Below the pieces are notes generated by a model. That model had not been told where the DNA came from, ran no database searches, and saw nothing but the letters and a program-made list of their open reading frames with translations. A stretch of DNA of 64,000 bases from Acetobacterium sp965140355 (lineage in GTDB: Bacteria > Bacillota > Clostridia > Eubacteriales > Eubacteriaceae): contig OZ223191.1 in the NCBI GenBank assembly GCA_965140355.1, positions 248,001 through 312,000 of the forward strand, in the 5' to 3' direction. The translations under genes and the position numbers were made by a program. Shown piece by piece: positions 8,380 through 16,986 of the stretch. Numbering within the stretch: the first letter of the stretch is position 1; every line of letters begins with the position of its first letter.

Positions 8380-10419
8380 ATGAAATGGGATGATCTACTG
8401 GGACAGTTAAAAGGAGTGGGACCAAAACGGCGTGAAGCATTAGCAAAAGCCGGGATTAAAACAATCGGAAATCTTTTAACCTATTATCCCAGCAAATATG
8501 TTGATCGGAATAATTTAAAAAATTATGATGATTTTCCTTTTGAACAGGAAATTTCGATAAAAGCGACGGTTTTAAATATTGGCCGGGTACAACGTATGCG
8601 CGGAAATCTTTCAGTTTTGACAATGTCAGGACTATGGGATGAAAAAAAAATATCGGTGGTGTTTTTTAACCAGCCGTATTTGAAAAATGCGTTTATTGAA
8701 AACGGTGAGTATTATTTTTATGGGCGGATAAAAACATCAAATGGCAATCTGAAAATTATAAATCCCCAATTTGTCGCGGCCCAAAATCCCGGTAATTTCT
8801 TTGAGTTAACCCCAGTTTATCGCAATATTCAAGGGGTCACTAAAAGTGTTATCCCGAAACTATTAGAACAAATATTTAGTGGCGATTTGGAAATTCAAGA
8901 TGATCTGCCAATAGAAATTCGCCAATCAGAAAAATTATTAGACCTGCTGGCAGCGTTAAAGGTTATTCATTTTCCTAAAAAAAATACCGATGTAAAACAG
9001 GGAATTGAGCGGCTGAAATTTAATGAAGCGCTCAAAATAAATATTGGCATTATCTCAAATGCGCGCGAAAAAAGATATTCGGAGGTCAAACTTGATCTGT
9101 TTACCGGAATCAAACCGTTAATTAACAAGTTACCTTATGAACTAACGCAAAGCCAAAAAAGGGTCATTGATGAGATGATTGCTGACTTAAAAAGCGGACA
9201 GGTCATGAATCGCTTAGTTCAGGGTGATGTTGGTTCCGGCAAAACGATTATTGCTATTATAGCTGCTTGTTTAATGGCTCAAAATGGCTACCAAACGGCG
9301 TATATGGCACCGACTGAGATTTTGGCGCAACAGCATGGCAGAAATTTTAAAGAGCTCTTAAAAAATATGGGGATCACCGTAGAAGTAATAACAGGAAGTC
9401 TTAAAGCAAAAGAAAAAGCAAGAATTCTCGAACAGGTTTCAAATGGTGAGGTGTCTGTTATTATTGGAACGCATGCATTAATCCAGAAGTCAGTTGATTA
9501 TTATAATTTGGGTTTGGTGATTACTGACGAGCAGCATCGATTTGGGGTCAAACAACGGAGTCGGCTATCACAAAAAGGTGATCAGCCGCATACGATGGTA
9601 ATGAGTGCCACACCGATACCAAGGACGTTGGCGCTAATATTATATGGTGATTTAGCGGTTTCATATATTGATGAATTACCCAAAGGACGAAAACCAATTA
9701 AAACGTATTGTTATGATGAGGCAACCCTGCATAAAATTCTGAATTTTATGCAGGATGAAATGGCAAAAGGACGTCAGAGTTTTGTCATTTGTCCCTTTAT
9801 TGAAGCTTCCGAAGAGCTTGAAGAGGTTCGGGATACGGAAAGCGTTTATATGGAATTAAATAAAAAGATCGATCCGAGGTATACGCTTGCCTGTCTGCAT
9901 GGTCGATTAAAAAATGAGGCGAAGGAAGCGGTGATTCGATCCTTTAACGCTGGGGAAATTGACTGTCTCGTGGCAACGAGTATTATTGAAGTTGGCATCG
10001 ATGTTCCAAATGTTAGTACCATGGTTATTCTTAGCGCCGAGCGGTTTGGATTATCACAACTGCATCAACTACGTGGACGGGTCGGTCGGGGAAATCATCA
10101 ATCCTTTTGTTTTTTGGTAACGAATTCTAAAAGTGCGGATACCTTAGCGCGGATGAAAGTGATTGTGAACAATACCAATGGCCGAAAAATTGCCGATGAA
10201 GATTTTAAACTCCGAGGTCCGGGGGACTATTTTGGTTATAAACAACATGGTTTACCGAAACTTGGTTTACTGAACCCGAGTGAAGAATTGGACATGATCA
10301 ATCGGACCAAACAAATTGCTGAAACGATTTTTGAGTCAAAAAATAGTGAGATGATGACCTTTAGAAATAAAGTTTTGGAATCATTTTATCAAGAAATAGA
10401 AGAAATATCATTTAATTAG
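8380..10419 (+). CDS. recG: RecG, ATP-dependent DNA helicase
   Basis: A 680-residue branch-migration helicase that regresses stalled forks and processes Holliday junctions. The N-terminal wedge/OB region includes GVGPKRREAL. Walker A GDVGSGKT is at ~282, followed by DEQH (~383), MSATPIPRT, and motif VI QLRGRVGRG. Length is typical. The start is ATG 8380 with AAAGGA six bases upstream; an in-frame TTG further upstream lacks a ribosome-binding site. It is in the asp23-coaD operon. Confidence 0.95.
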   Translation: MKWDDLLGQLKGVGPKRREALAKAGIKTIGNLLTYYPSKYVDRNNLKNYDDFPFEQEISIKATVLNIGRVQRMRGNLSVLTMSGLWDEKKISVVFFNQPYLKNAFIENGEYYFYGRIKTSNGNLKIINPQFVAAQNPGNFFELTPVYRNIQGVTKSVIPKLLEQIFSGDLEIQDDLPIEIRQSEKLLDLLAALKVIHFPKKNTDVKQGIERLKFNEALKINIGIISNAREKRYSEVKLDLFTGIKPLINKLPYELTQSQKRVIDEMIADLKSGQVMNRLVQGDVGSGKTIIAIIAACLMAQNGYQTAYMAPTEILAQQHGRNFKELLKNMGITVEVITGSLKAKEKARILEQVSNGEVSVIIGTHALIQKSVDYYNLGLVITDEQHRFGVKQRSRLSQKGDQPHTMVMSATPIPRTLALILYGDLAVSYIDELPKGRKPIKTYCYDEATLHKILNFMQDEMAKGRQSFVICPFIEASEELEEVRDTESVYMELNKKIDPRYTLACLHGRLKNEAKEAVIRSFNAGEIDCLVATSIIEVGIDVPNVSTMVILSAERFGLSQLHQLRGRVGRGNHQSFCFLVTNSKSADTLARMKVIVNNTNGRKIADEDFKLRGPGDYFGYKQHGLPKLGLLNPSEELDMINRTKQIAETIFESKNSEMMTFRNKVLESFYQEIEEISFN

Positions 10420-10427
10420 GAGCGATC

Positions 10428-11024
10428 ATGCGAATTATTGCTGGTGAAAAACGGGGAAAAAAGTTGGTCAGTATTACAGGTGATAAAATCAGACCAACCA
10501 CAGATAAAGTTAAAGGGGCGATTTTTAATAGCCTTCAGAATGAAATACGTGAGGCCAGAATATTTGTCGATCTATTTTCAGGAACTGGTGCGATGGGGTT
10601 AGAAGCTTTGAGCAGAGGGGTCGAAAAGGCCTATTTTTTCGATGTTTCGCAGGAGAGTATCGAAATTACCAAAAAAAACATCGCCTTACTTGGTTATCAA
10701 AATCAGGCGGAGGTATTTCATCAGGCAGCGTTGCGTGGGGTTGATATGCTTGAGCAAAATAAGATCAGGTGTGATATTATCTTTGTTGATTCTCCTTATC
10801 ATCAGGTTGATGAAATTTATCAGTTGTTGGAAGTTGTATCGGAAAAAGAAATTCTTTCGGAAAACGGAAAATTAGTGATAGAAACAGAAAAATCTGTTAT
10901 AATGCCATTAGTAAAAAATAAATTGACGTGTTACAAATCAAAACATTATGGTATCACGACGATAAGTTATTATTCTAGGGAGAATTATGAGCTTGAAAAT
11001 TGCAGTTTACCCAGGGAGTTTTGA
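10428..11024 (+). CDS. rsmD: RsmD, 16S rRNA (guanine-966-N2)-methyltransferase
   Basis: A 198-residue SAM-dependent methyltransferase modifying G966 of 16S rRNA. Signatures are MRIIAGEKRGKKL at the start, RPTTDKVKGAIFN, the SAM-binding DLFSGTGAMGLEALSRG and the catalytic motif IV as DSPY, where many relatives have DPPY. A GGAGCG site precedes the ATG. Its 3' end overlaps coaD by 38 bases, so the two are translationally linked, a common arrangement. Confidence 0.92.
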   Translation: MRIIAGEKRGKKLVSITGDKIRPTTDKVKGAIFNSLQNEIREARIFVDLFSGTGAMGLEALSRGVEKAYFFDVSQESIEITKKNIALLGYQNQAEVFHQAALRGVDMLEQNKIRCDIIFVDSPYHQVDEIYQLLEVVSEKEILSENGKLVIETEKSVIMPLVKNKLTCYKSKHYGITTISYYSRENYELENCSLPREF

Positions 11025-11484
11025 TCCCATTACAAAAGGTCATCTTGATATAATTGAAAGAGCGACAAAAGTATTTGATAAGGTGATTGTTTGTGTGATG
11101 GTTAACAGCAGCAAAAATTATCTTTTTACCTGTAAGGAACGTGTGGAAATGATCAATGAGTGTCTTAGTGGAATGGAAAAGGTTGAAGTAGATTCCTATG
11201 ACGGACTTCTTATCGATTATGTCAGAATGAGAAATAGCAATATTATTGTCAAGGGGCTTCGAGCTTTTTTGGATTTTGAATATGAGTTTCAAATGGCGTT
11301 AACAAATAAGCATCTTGATAATGAGATTGAAACGTTCTTTATGATTACGAGCAATAAGCATTCTTATATTAGCTCAACTTTAGTAAAAGAACTTGTTAAA
11401 TATCAAGGGGATGTGTCAGATTTTATCCCTAAAAACGTTGAGAATGCTATCCATAAGAAGTATGAGGAAGGATGTATGAAATGA
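10987..11484 (+). CDS. coaD: Phosphopantetheine adenylyltransferase
   Basis: A 165-residue nucleotidyltransferase that makes dephospho-CoA from 4'-phosphopantetheine and ATP, the penultimate step of CoA synthesis. It has the N-terminal YPGSFDPITKGH (the T/HxGH nucleotide motif) and the ISSTLVKEL motif near the C-terminus. An AGGGAG site precedes the ATG inside rsmD. coaE, the next step in the pathway, is at 29.2 kb. Confidence 0.95.
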   Translation: MSLKIAVYPGSFDPITKGHLDIIERATKVFDKVIVCVMVNSSKNYLFTCKERVEMINECLSGMEKVEVDSYDGLLIDYVRMRNSNIIVKGLRAFLDFEYEFQMALTNKHLDNEIETFFMITSNKHSYISSTLVKELVKYQGDVSDFIPKNVENAIHKKYEEGCMK

Positions 11485-11927
11485 GGGTACTTGACTTATT
11501 AGCTGAGTTAGAAGAAGTCGTGGAGAAAGGAAACACGCTTCCTTTTTCATCCAAGGCGTTTGTAAATCCAGAAGAAGTGATTGAGATCATCGATGAAATA
11601 CGAGATTCATTACCGGAAGAGTTGGCCGAGGCGAAAAAAATTGTTGCCGAACGGAAAAAGATAATCTTTTCAGCGCAGAGCGAAGCAGACCATATCAAAG
11701 CGGAAGCAGAAAAGCGGCTAAGAGAGTTAATTGACACACACGAAATTACTAAAACAGCGACAGCTAATGCTAACGAAATTATGAAAAATACCAATGCCAG
11801 TGCCAAGGCTTTAAAAATAGGAACTCAGAACTATGCAGATAAACTGCTTTATAGTTTTCAAATTCAATTAAAAGAATTGAATGACCAAATTGAACAAAAT
11901 CGACGCGAACTAAAAAACATCAAATAA
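11481..11927 (+). CDS. Coiled-coil protein of unknown function, conserved after coaD
   Basis: A 148-residue, charged, mostly helical protein with no membrane segment. The N-terminal VLDLLAELEEVVEKG segment and Ala/Glu-rich heptads (~50-145) resemble proteins annotated as ATPases downstream of coaD in Clostridia; I see no Walker motif, so that label is not supported by sequence. The start chosen is ATG 11481, overlapping the coaD stop (ATGA), eight bases after AAGGA; an in-frame ATG at 11472 is closer to the site. It is the last gene before the operon terminator. Confidence 0.7.
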   Translation: MRVLDLLAELEEVVEKGNTLPFSSKAFVNPEEVIEIIDEIRDSLPEELAEAKKIVAERKKIIFSAQSEADHIKAEAEKRLRELIDTHEITKTATANANEIMKNTNASAKALKIGTQNYADKLLYSFQIQLKELNDQIEQNRRELKNIK

Positions 11928-11933
11928 TTCGGC

Positions 11934-11966
11934 AAAAAGGGTTGTGTGAAAAACACGGCCTTTTTT
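11934..11966 (+). terminator. Terminator of the asp23-coaD operon
   Basis: AAAAAGG...GTGT pairs with ACAC...CCTTTTTT around a short A-rich loop and ends in a T-run. Confidence 0.8.
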
Positions 11967-11999
11967 ATGCTTATTCTTTAAAATAAAAGAGGTATAAAA

Positions 12000-12839
12000 A
12001 TGATTACAGTTGGAAAAACACAAGTATTAACAATAGAACGGATTACCGCAATTGGAGCATATTTATCAGACGGCAGAAATGAAAAAGAGGTGGTTCTGTT
12101 GCCAGAAAAAGAAGTCCCCGAAAATTCACGTGTCGGAGACGAAATCGAAGTATTTGTCTATCGTGATTCAAAAGATCGACTAATCTTAACGATCAGACAA
12201 CCAAAAATTGAATTGGGTTCGTTTGCGGTACTTAAAGTTGTGGATATTACCAAAGTTGGTGCATTTCTCGATTGGGGATTAGAGAAAGATTTGTTGTTGC
12301 CATACAATGAACAAACGGTAAAAGTTCAAAAAGGCCGCGATTACCTGATTAATCTTTATACGGATAAAAGTGATCGTTTGTGTGCTACCATGAAAATTTA
12401 TCCATTATTAAAAGCCGATGCTCCTTATAAAATGGGTGAATGGGTAGAAGGATATGTTTATCAAATTAATCCTGAAATTGGTGCTTTTGTTGCGATTGAT
12501 AATCTATATCACGGTTTGATTCTGACGAAAGATAGCAATTCAGATATTCATTGTGGGGAAAAGATTCATGCTCGGATCTCGGAAATACGAAATGATGGAA
12601 AATTAGTATTAAGTCCTAACAAAAAAGCATATAAAGAAATTCCTAAAGATGCGGTTGTGATTTTGACAAAATTAAATGAAAGTCAAGGGTTTTTACCGTA
12701 TAATGATAAAACCGACGCTTTTATCATAAAAAAGGAATTTAATATGAGTAAAAGTTCATTTAAGCGGGCAGTGGGTAAATTGTTAAAAGAGAAGAAAATA
12801 AAAATCACAGAAAGAGGCATTGAAAAAAATGGAAAATAA
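12000..12839 (+). CDS. cvfB: CvfB-like S1-domain RNA-binding protein
   Basis: A 279-residue protein with three S1-like beta domains (~1-65, ~70-135, ~140-205) and a C-terminal winged-helix-like segment (~215-279) containing NMSKSSFKRAVGKLLK. This matches the CvfB/YitL family, known from Staphylococcus as an RNA-binding virulence regulator. It is likely cytoplasmic and RNA-binding; the target RNA is unknown. It lies immediately after a terminator and overlaps the DUF362 gene. Confidence 0.85.
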   Translation: MITVGKTQVLTIERITAIGAYLSDGRNEKEVVLLPEKEVPENSRVGDEIEVFVYRDSKDRLILTIRQPKIELGSFAVLKVVDITKVGAFLDWGLEKDLLLPYNEQTVKVQKGRDYLINLYTDKSDRLCATMKIYPLLKADAPYKMGEWVEGYVYQINPEIGAFVAIDNLYHGLILTKDSNSDIHCGEKIHARISEIRNDGKLVLSPNKKAYKEIPKDAVVILTKLNESQGFLPYNDKTDAFIIKKEFNMSKSSFKRAVGKLLKEKKIKITERGIEKNGK

Positions 12840-14022
12840 AAAATCTCGGGTTGTTATCATGGGCTGCGAGTCTTATGATAATGAGTTGGTTTATGAAAAA
12901 TTGAAAGCTGCTATTGACCTTCTTGGTGGTATTGATCAATTTGTTAGTTCGCAAGAGCGAATTTTGATTAAACCAAATTTATTGAGAGGAAAAAAACCTG
13001 AGGCGGCCGTAACGACTCATCCCGCTGTTTTTGAAGCAATGATTCGATTATTACAAGAGGGGCGTTATAATCGTTTATTTTATGGGGATTCACCAGGTTT
13101 TGGAGCACCGGCCAGTGCTGCTAAAGATAGTGGCTTGGCAGCAGTGGCGTCGAAGTATGAGATTCCCTTAAAAGAATTCAGTTGTGGTCAACAAATTGAC
13201 TTTTTCTTGGGAATTAGAACAAAAAAATATGATATTGCTCAAGGTGTTCTAGAAAGCGATGCGATTATCAGTCTCGCAAAGATGAAAACACATGGTTTGA
13301 CCCGCATTACTGGGGCGGTTAAAAACCAGTTTGGCTGTGTTTACGGGCTGAAGAAAGGAATGTCCCATGCGCATTATCCTGATGTCAGAAGTTTCTCAAA
13401 AATGCTGGTTGATTTGAACCGTTACCTCAGCCCTAAAACCAGGCTTTTTGTAATGGATGGAATTGTGGCAATGGAAGGCAATGGTCCGGCGTCGGGAAAA
13501 CCAGTTCCAATGAAGGTATTATTGGTATCGGATGATCCAGTCGCCTTAGATGCTACTTTTGCCAGGATGATTAATTTGGACCCCAGTTTTATTCCCACCT
13601 TAACTTACGGAGAAGAAATGGAATTGGGATATTGGACCGCGGAAAACATTGAGCTCATGGGAGAACCGCTTGAAAAATTTTATAAACCTGATTTTGATGT
13701 CGTCCGACTGCCCGTTGGCGATGGTGAACCGTCAACACTTTCGGCATTAAAGATTGTTCAGGATCTGGTTATTCAAAGACCAGTAGTCGATAAAGAAAAA
13801 TGTATTGGTTGCGGAGTTTGTCAAGAAAGCTGTCCGGTTGAGAAAAAGGCAATTCGGATCGTCGAACGAAAACGTCGAAAGTATCCGCTGTATTTTTACA
13901 ATCGCTGTATTCGCTGCTATTGTTGTCAGGAAATGTGTCCAGTAGGAGCGATTTCAATAAAAACACCGTTATTGGGGAAATTAACAATTTATAAAGACAA
14001 AGAAAATTCATCAGCAAAATAA
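12829..14022 (+). CDS. DUF362 iron-sulfur protein with C-terminal 2[4Fe-4S] ferredoxin domain
   Basis: About 397 residues. The N-terminal ~300 residues are the DUF362 domain, with ILIKPNLLRG, VTTHPAVFEA and AKMKTHGLT segments. The C-terminus carries two ferredoxin motifs, CIGCGVCQESC and CIRCYCCQEMC, predicted to bind two [4Fe-4S] clusters. The substrate and reaction of DUF362 proteins are unknown; they are common in anaerobes. ATG 12829 lies within the end of cvfB and is preferred to a TTG at 12820 that crowds the AGAGG site. No signal peptide. A redox role is inference. Confidence 0.82.
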   Translation: MENKKSRVVIMGCESYDNELVYEKLKAAIDLLGGIDQFVSSQERILIKPNLLRGKKPEAAVTTHPAVFEAMIRLLQEGRYNRLFYGDSPGFGAPASAAKDSGLAAVASKYEIPLKEFSCGQQIDFFLGIRTKKYDIAQGVLESDAIISLAKMKTHGLTRITGAVKNQFGCVYGLKKGMSHAHYPDVRSFSKMLVDLNRYLSPKTRLFVMDGIVAMEGNGPASGKPVPMKVLLVSDDPVALDATFARMINLDPSFIPTLTYGEEMELGYWTAENIELMGEPLEKFYKPDFDVVRLPVGDGEPSTLSALKIVQDLVIQRPVVDKEKCIGCGVCQESCPVEKKAIRIVERKRRKYPLYFYNRCIRCYCCQEMCPVGAISIKTPLLGKLTIYKDKENSSAK

Positions 14023-14054
14023 GTAAAAATAGGGCTCCTTTTCAAAAAAAAATA

Positions 14055-14083
14055 TTGACAAAATAGGGCTGATTTAATAAGAT
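14055..14083 (+). promoter_or_regulatory. Promoter of ilvBN
   Basis: Consensus TTGACA at 14055-14060 with TAAGAT at 14078-14083, 17-base spacer. No T-box or attenuator fits in the short leader that follows. Confidence 0.6.
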
Positions 14084-14106
14084 AAGAGGAAATACTTAAA
14101 AAGGGA

Positions 14107-15753
14107 GTGATTCCACTGTTAGCATCAAAATTAATTTTAAAATGTCTTGAACGAGAAAATGTTGAGTTTGTGTTTGGGTATCCGGGAGGTGCTTTGTTAC
14201 CGATATACGAAGCATTTAGATCATCTCCAATTAAACACATTTTAGTGCGAAACGAGCAGACAGCACCGCATTATGCGAGTGGATACGCGCGAGAATCTGG
14301 GCGGGTTGGCGTGTGTTTGGCGACTTCAGGACCGGGAGCGACTAATCTGGTAACTGGTATTGCAACCGCCTATCTCGATTCCATTCCAATTGTTGCCATT
14401 ACTGGTCAAGTCGATCGGTCACTCATTGGAACCGACGCCTTCCAAGAGGCTGATATCACTGGAGCAACTGCTCCCTTTACGAAACATAGTTATTTAGTTA
14501 AGGATGCTGCCGATATCCCCAGAATATTTAGAGAAGCATTTCACATTGCGTCAACCGGTCGTCCAGGACCGGTACTGATTGATATTCCCAGAGATGTTCA
14601 ATTAGAAAATGTTAAAACGGGATTAACTTATGATAAAGTAGACATTCTTGGTTACAAACCATGCCAAAATGGCCATAGCGGTCAGATCAAAAGAGCCATT
14701 AAAAAGATTAAGGAATCTAAAAAACCGGTGATCTATGCTGGTGGTGGTGTTATTTTGGGACATGGTGAGAAAGAATTGTTGGAATTTGCTGAAAAAAATA
14801 ATATTCCGGTAATTACTTCATTAATGGGAATTGCATCTTTTTCACAAGATCATCCTTTATATTGTGGGATCGTTGGCAGTCATGGTTACAAATATTCGAA
14901 TATAGTCATGAATTCCGCTGATTTAATTATTAATATTGGAGCACGCATGTCAAATCGGGCTACTTCTAATCTAACTAGTTTTGAAAGCGATACGGAATTT
15001 GTTCATATCGATATTGACCCGGCTGAAATTGGAAAAAATATGGAGACCAATATTCCGATCGTTGGCGATGTCAAAAGTGTTTTATCTGAATTTATTCAAA
15101 AAGATATGCTTCAAGATCGCAGTGATTGGCATTTGGCAATTCAAGAAATCAAAAAAGCTAACCCACTGGTTTATGATGCAGACCCACCATGTAGTCATTT
15201 GATTAATCCTAAGATTTTGTTTAAAGATTTATCAGCGATGACTGCTGATAATACCACAGTGGTCGGTGATGTGGGATTAAATCAATTTTGGTCAGCGCTT
15301 TATTATCGGATTATTAAGGAGCGTAAATATTTTACATCCGGTGGTTTAGGGACGATGGGTTATAGTATTCCAGCTGCTTGCGGAGCCTGTTTTGCAACTT
15401 TAGATAAACCCAAAGAGATATTTGTGGTTTGTGGTGACGGCAGTTTCCAGATGAGTATGGGTGAATTAGGTGTGATTGCTGAACACCAGTTAAATGTAAA
15501 TATAATTTTAATTACGAATACAAAATTAGGTATGGTTCGACAGTTGCAATTTGACTTTTATGGAAAAGGTCATTATAGCGGAACGGATATCGATTTTGAT
15601 ATTGATTTTATGAAATTAGCTGAAGCCTATGGCATAAAAAGTTTCAAGGTAGATAAAAATGAAGAGTTTAATAAAATTCTGCCGGAAGCGCTTAAACATC
15701 AAGGGCCAACCTTGATTCAATGCCAGGTTCATCCAGATTTCATTAGAATTTAG
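14107..15753 (+). CDS. ilvB: Acetolactate synthase large subunit
   Basis: A thiamine-diphosphate enzyme of about 548 residues joining two pyruvates (or pyruvate and 2-oxobutyrate) in branched-chain amino acid synthesis. Signatures: FGYPGGALLPIY, the catalytic Glu in RNEQ (many relatives have RHEQ), ATSGPGATNLVTG, and the ThDP/Mg motif GDGSFQMSMGEL ending at TN. The start is uncertain: GTG 14107 is the first possible codon but overlaps the AAGGGAG site at 14101-14107. CTG 14116 has the normal eight-base spacing and gives an N-terminus closer to the family. It is followed by the small subunit. Confidence 0.9.
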   Translation: MIPLLASKLILKCLERENVEFVFGYPGGALLPIYEAFRSSPIKHILVRNEQTAPHYASGYARESGRVGVCLATSGPGATNLVTGIATAYLDSIPIVAITGQVDRSLIGTDAFQEADITGATAPFTKHSYLVKDAADIPRIFREAFHIASTGRPGPVLIDIPRDVQLENVKTGLTYDKVDILGYKPCQNGHSGQIKRAIKKIKESKKPVIYAGGGVILGHGEKELLEFAEKNNIPVITSLMGIASFSQDHPLYCGIVGSHGYKYSNIVMNSADLIINIGARMSNRATSNLTSFESDTEFVHIDIDPAEIGKNMETNIPIVGDVKSVLSEFIQKDMLQDRSDWHLAIQEIKKANPLVYDADPPCSHLINPKILFKDLSAMTADNTTVVGDVGLNQFWSALYYRIIKERKYFTSGGLGTMGYSIPAACGACFATLDKPKEIFVVCGDGSFQMSMGELGVIAEHQLNVNIILITNTKLGMVRQLQFDFYGKGHYSGTDIDFDIDFMKLAEAYGIKSFKVDKNEEFNKILPEALKHQGPTLIQCQVHPDFIRI

Positions 15754-15764
15754 GGAGAGTGACG

Positions 15765-16262
15765 ATGGAGAAAAAAACCTGCTTATCATTATTGGTAGAA
15801 AACAATTTTGGCGTGCTTAGTCGGATATCGGGGCTTTTTGCAAGACGCGGTTATAATATTGACAGTCTAACTGTAGGGACAACTGAGAACGCTGAGCTCT
15901 CACGGATTACCATCACTGTAACGGGTGATGAACAAGTTTTGACCCAAATTAAAAAACAGTTAAATAAACTCATTGATGTGATTACCGTTATTGAACTAAA
16001 ACCCGACGAGGCAATTATTAGAGAACTGGTGTTCATTAAGGTTAAAGCCGATGATACGACCCGATCTCAGATTGTTGAAATTGCCAATATGTTTCGGGCC
16101 AACATTGTTGATGTAGCGAGAGAGAGCTTGGTCATTGAAATTACCGGAACGCGTTATAAAATCGAAGGTTTCTTTGATATGGTCGAACCTTATGGTATTT
16201 TGGAATTTGTTCGTTCTGGAGATACCGGTTTGCAGCGGGGCGGGAAGGTTTTAACCCACTAA
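15765..16262 (+). CDS. ilvN: Acetolactate synthase small (regulatory) subunit
   Basis: A 165-residue regulatory partner of IlvB. An N-terminal ACT domain (~1-75) has the LLVENNFGVLSRISGLFARR signature and RGYNIDSL, followed by the C-terminal dimerisation domain. ACT domains bind valine for feedback inhibition in this family. ATG 15765 is seven bases after GGGAG (15753-15757). It forms a two-gene operon with ilvB, closed by the terminator at 16288. Confidence 0.95.
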   Translation: MEKKTCLSLLVENNFGVLSRISGLFARRGYNIDSLTVGTTENAELSRITITVTGDEQVLTQIKKQLNKLIDVITVIELKPDEAIIRELVFIKVKADDTTRSQIVEIANMFRANIVDVARESLVIEITGTRYKIEGFFDMVEPYGILEFVRSGDTGLQRGGKVLTH

Positions 16263-16287
16263 AAAAGTAAATTTGATCAGTTGAAAA

Positions 16288-16330
16288 GGACCGCTGGGAA
16301 TTAATTTTCAGCGGTCTAAATATTTTTTTG
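16288..16330 (+). terminator. Terminator of ilvBN
   Basis: GACCGCTG (16289-16296) pairs perfectly with CAGCGGTC (16309-16316); a run of seven T bases starts seven bases later. Confidence 0.8.
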
Positions 16331-16383
16331 CTATTTTACTTAAATTGGAAGCAAATGTACAATTTATTTTACTAAAAAAAGTG

Positions 16384-16389
16384 TATAAT
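16384..16389 (+). promoter_or_regulatory. Probable -10 box of the stnABC promoter
   Basis: A perfect TATAAT 50 bases before the first stn gene. No convincing -35 box is seen at 16-18 bases upstream, so the promoter may be weak or activator-dependent. Confidence 0.4.
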
Positions 16390-16441
16390 TATAACGATCA
16401 ATAGAAAAATGAATCTGCAGAGTTGAAAGGAGTTTTATCAT

Positions 16442-16975
16442 ATGAGTCATGAAACACATGAACATGAACATGGATGTGGTTGCGGCTGTCAGGATGGGCA
16501 AAAACAATTTGAAGAATTAACCCCAGTTTTGGATAATTACGCCGACATCCCCGGGAGTTTAATAACTATTTTACAGAAAGCACAGGAATTATATGGTTTT
16601 TTATCGGTAGAATTGATGCGCTATATCGCTATCGAAACCCATAATAGCATTGCGAAAGTATATGGTGTTGCGACCTTTTATACGCAATTTCGCTTTGAAC
16701 CGGTCGGGAAATATTTAATTATGCTTTGTCAGGGGACTGCATGTCATGTTAATGGTTCAAAAATGATCGAAGAAGCAGTGATGGACTATCTTGAAATCAA
16801 AGAAGGGGAAACAACAGCGGATGGACTATTCACCTTAAATAATGTCGCCTGTCTAGGCTGTTGTAGTTTATCACCGGTAATGATGATTAATGATGATACC
16901 TACGGTCAACTAACTAAAGATAAGGTGAAACATATTCTTGCTGAAATAAAAGAAACCGAAAAAACTATTTCTTAG
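16442..16975 (+). CDS. stnA: StnA: NuoE/HydC-like [2Fe-2S] subunit of a Stn-type transhydrogenase
   Basis: A 177-residue thioredoxin-fold [2Fe-2S] protein of the NuoE (24-kDa complex I) family. Cluster ligands are in CQGTACHVNG and CLGCCSLSP. The first ~20 residues form an unusual His/Cys-rich tail with alternating His/Glu then CGCGC, not part of the NuoE fold. In the Sporomusa Stn complex the NuoE- and NuoF-like subunits form the electron-bifurcating module. It starts a three-gene operon with stnB and stnC. No H-cluster hydrogenase subunit is adjacent, which argues against a HydABC hydrogenase. Confidence 0.8.
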   Translation: MSHETHEHEHGCGCGCQDGQKQFEELTPVLDNYADIPGSLITILQKAQELYGFLSVELMRYIAIETHNSIAKVYGVATFYTQFRFEPVGKYLIMLCQGTACHVNGSKMIEEAVMDYLEIKEGETTADGLFTLNNVACLGCCSLSPVMMINDDTYGQLTKDKVKHILAEIKETEKTIS

Positions 16976-16986
16976 GAGGAAAACAG

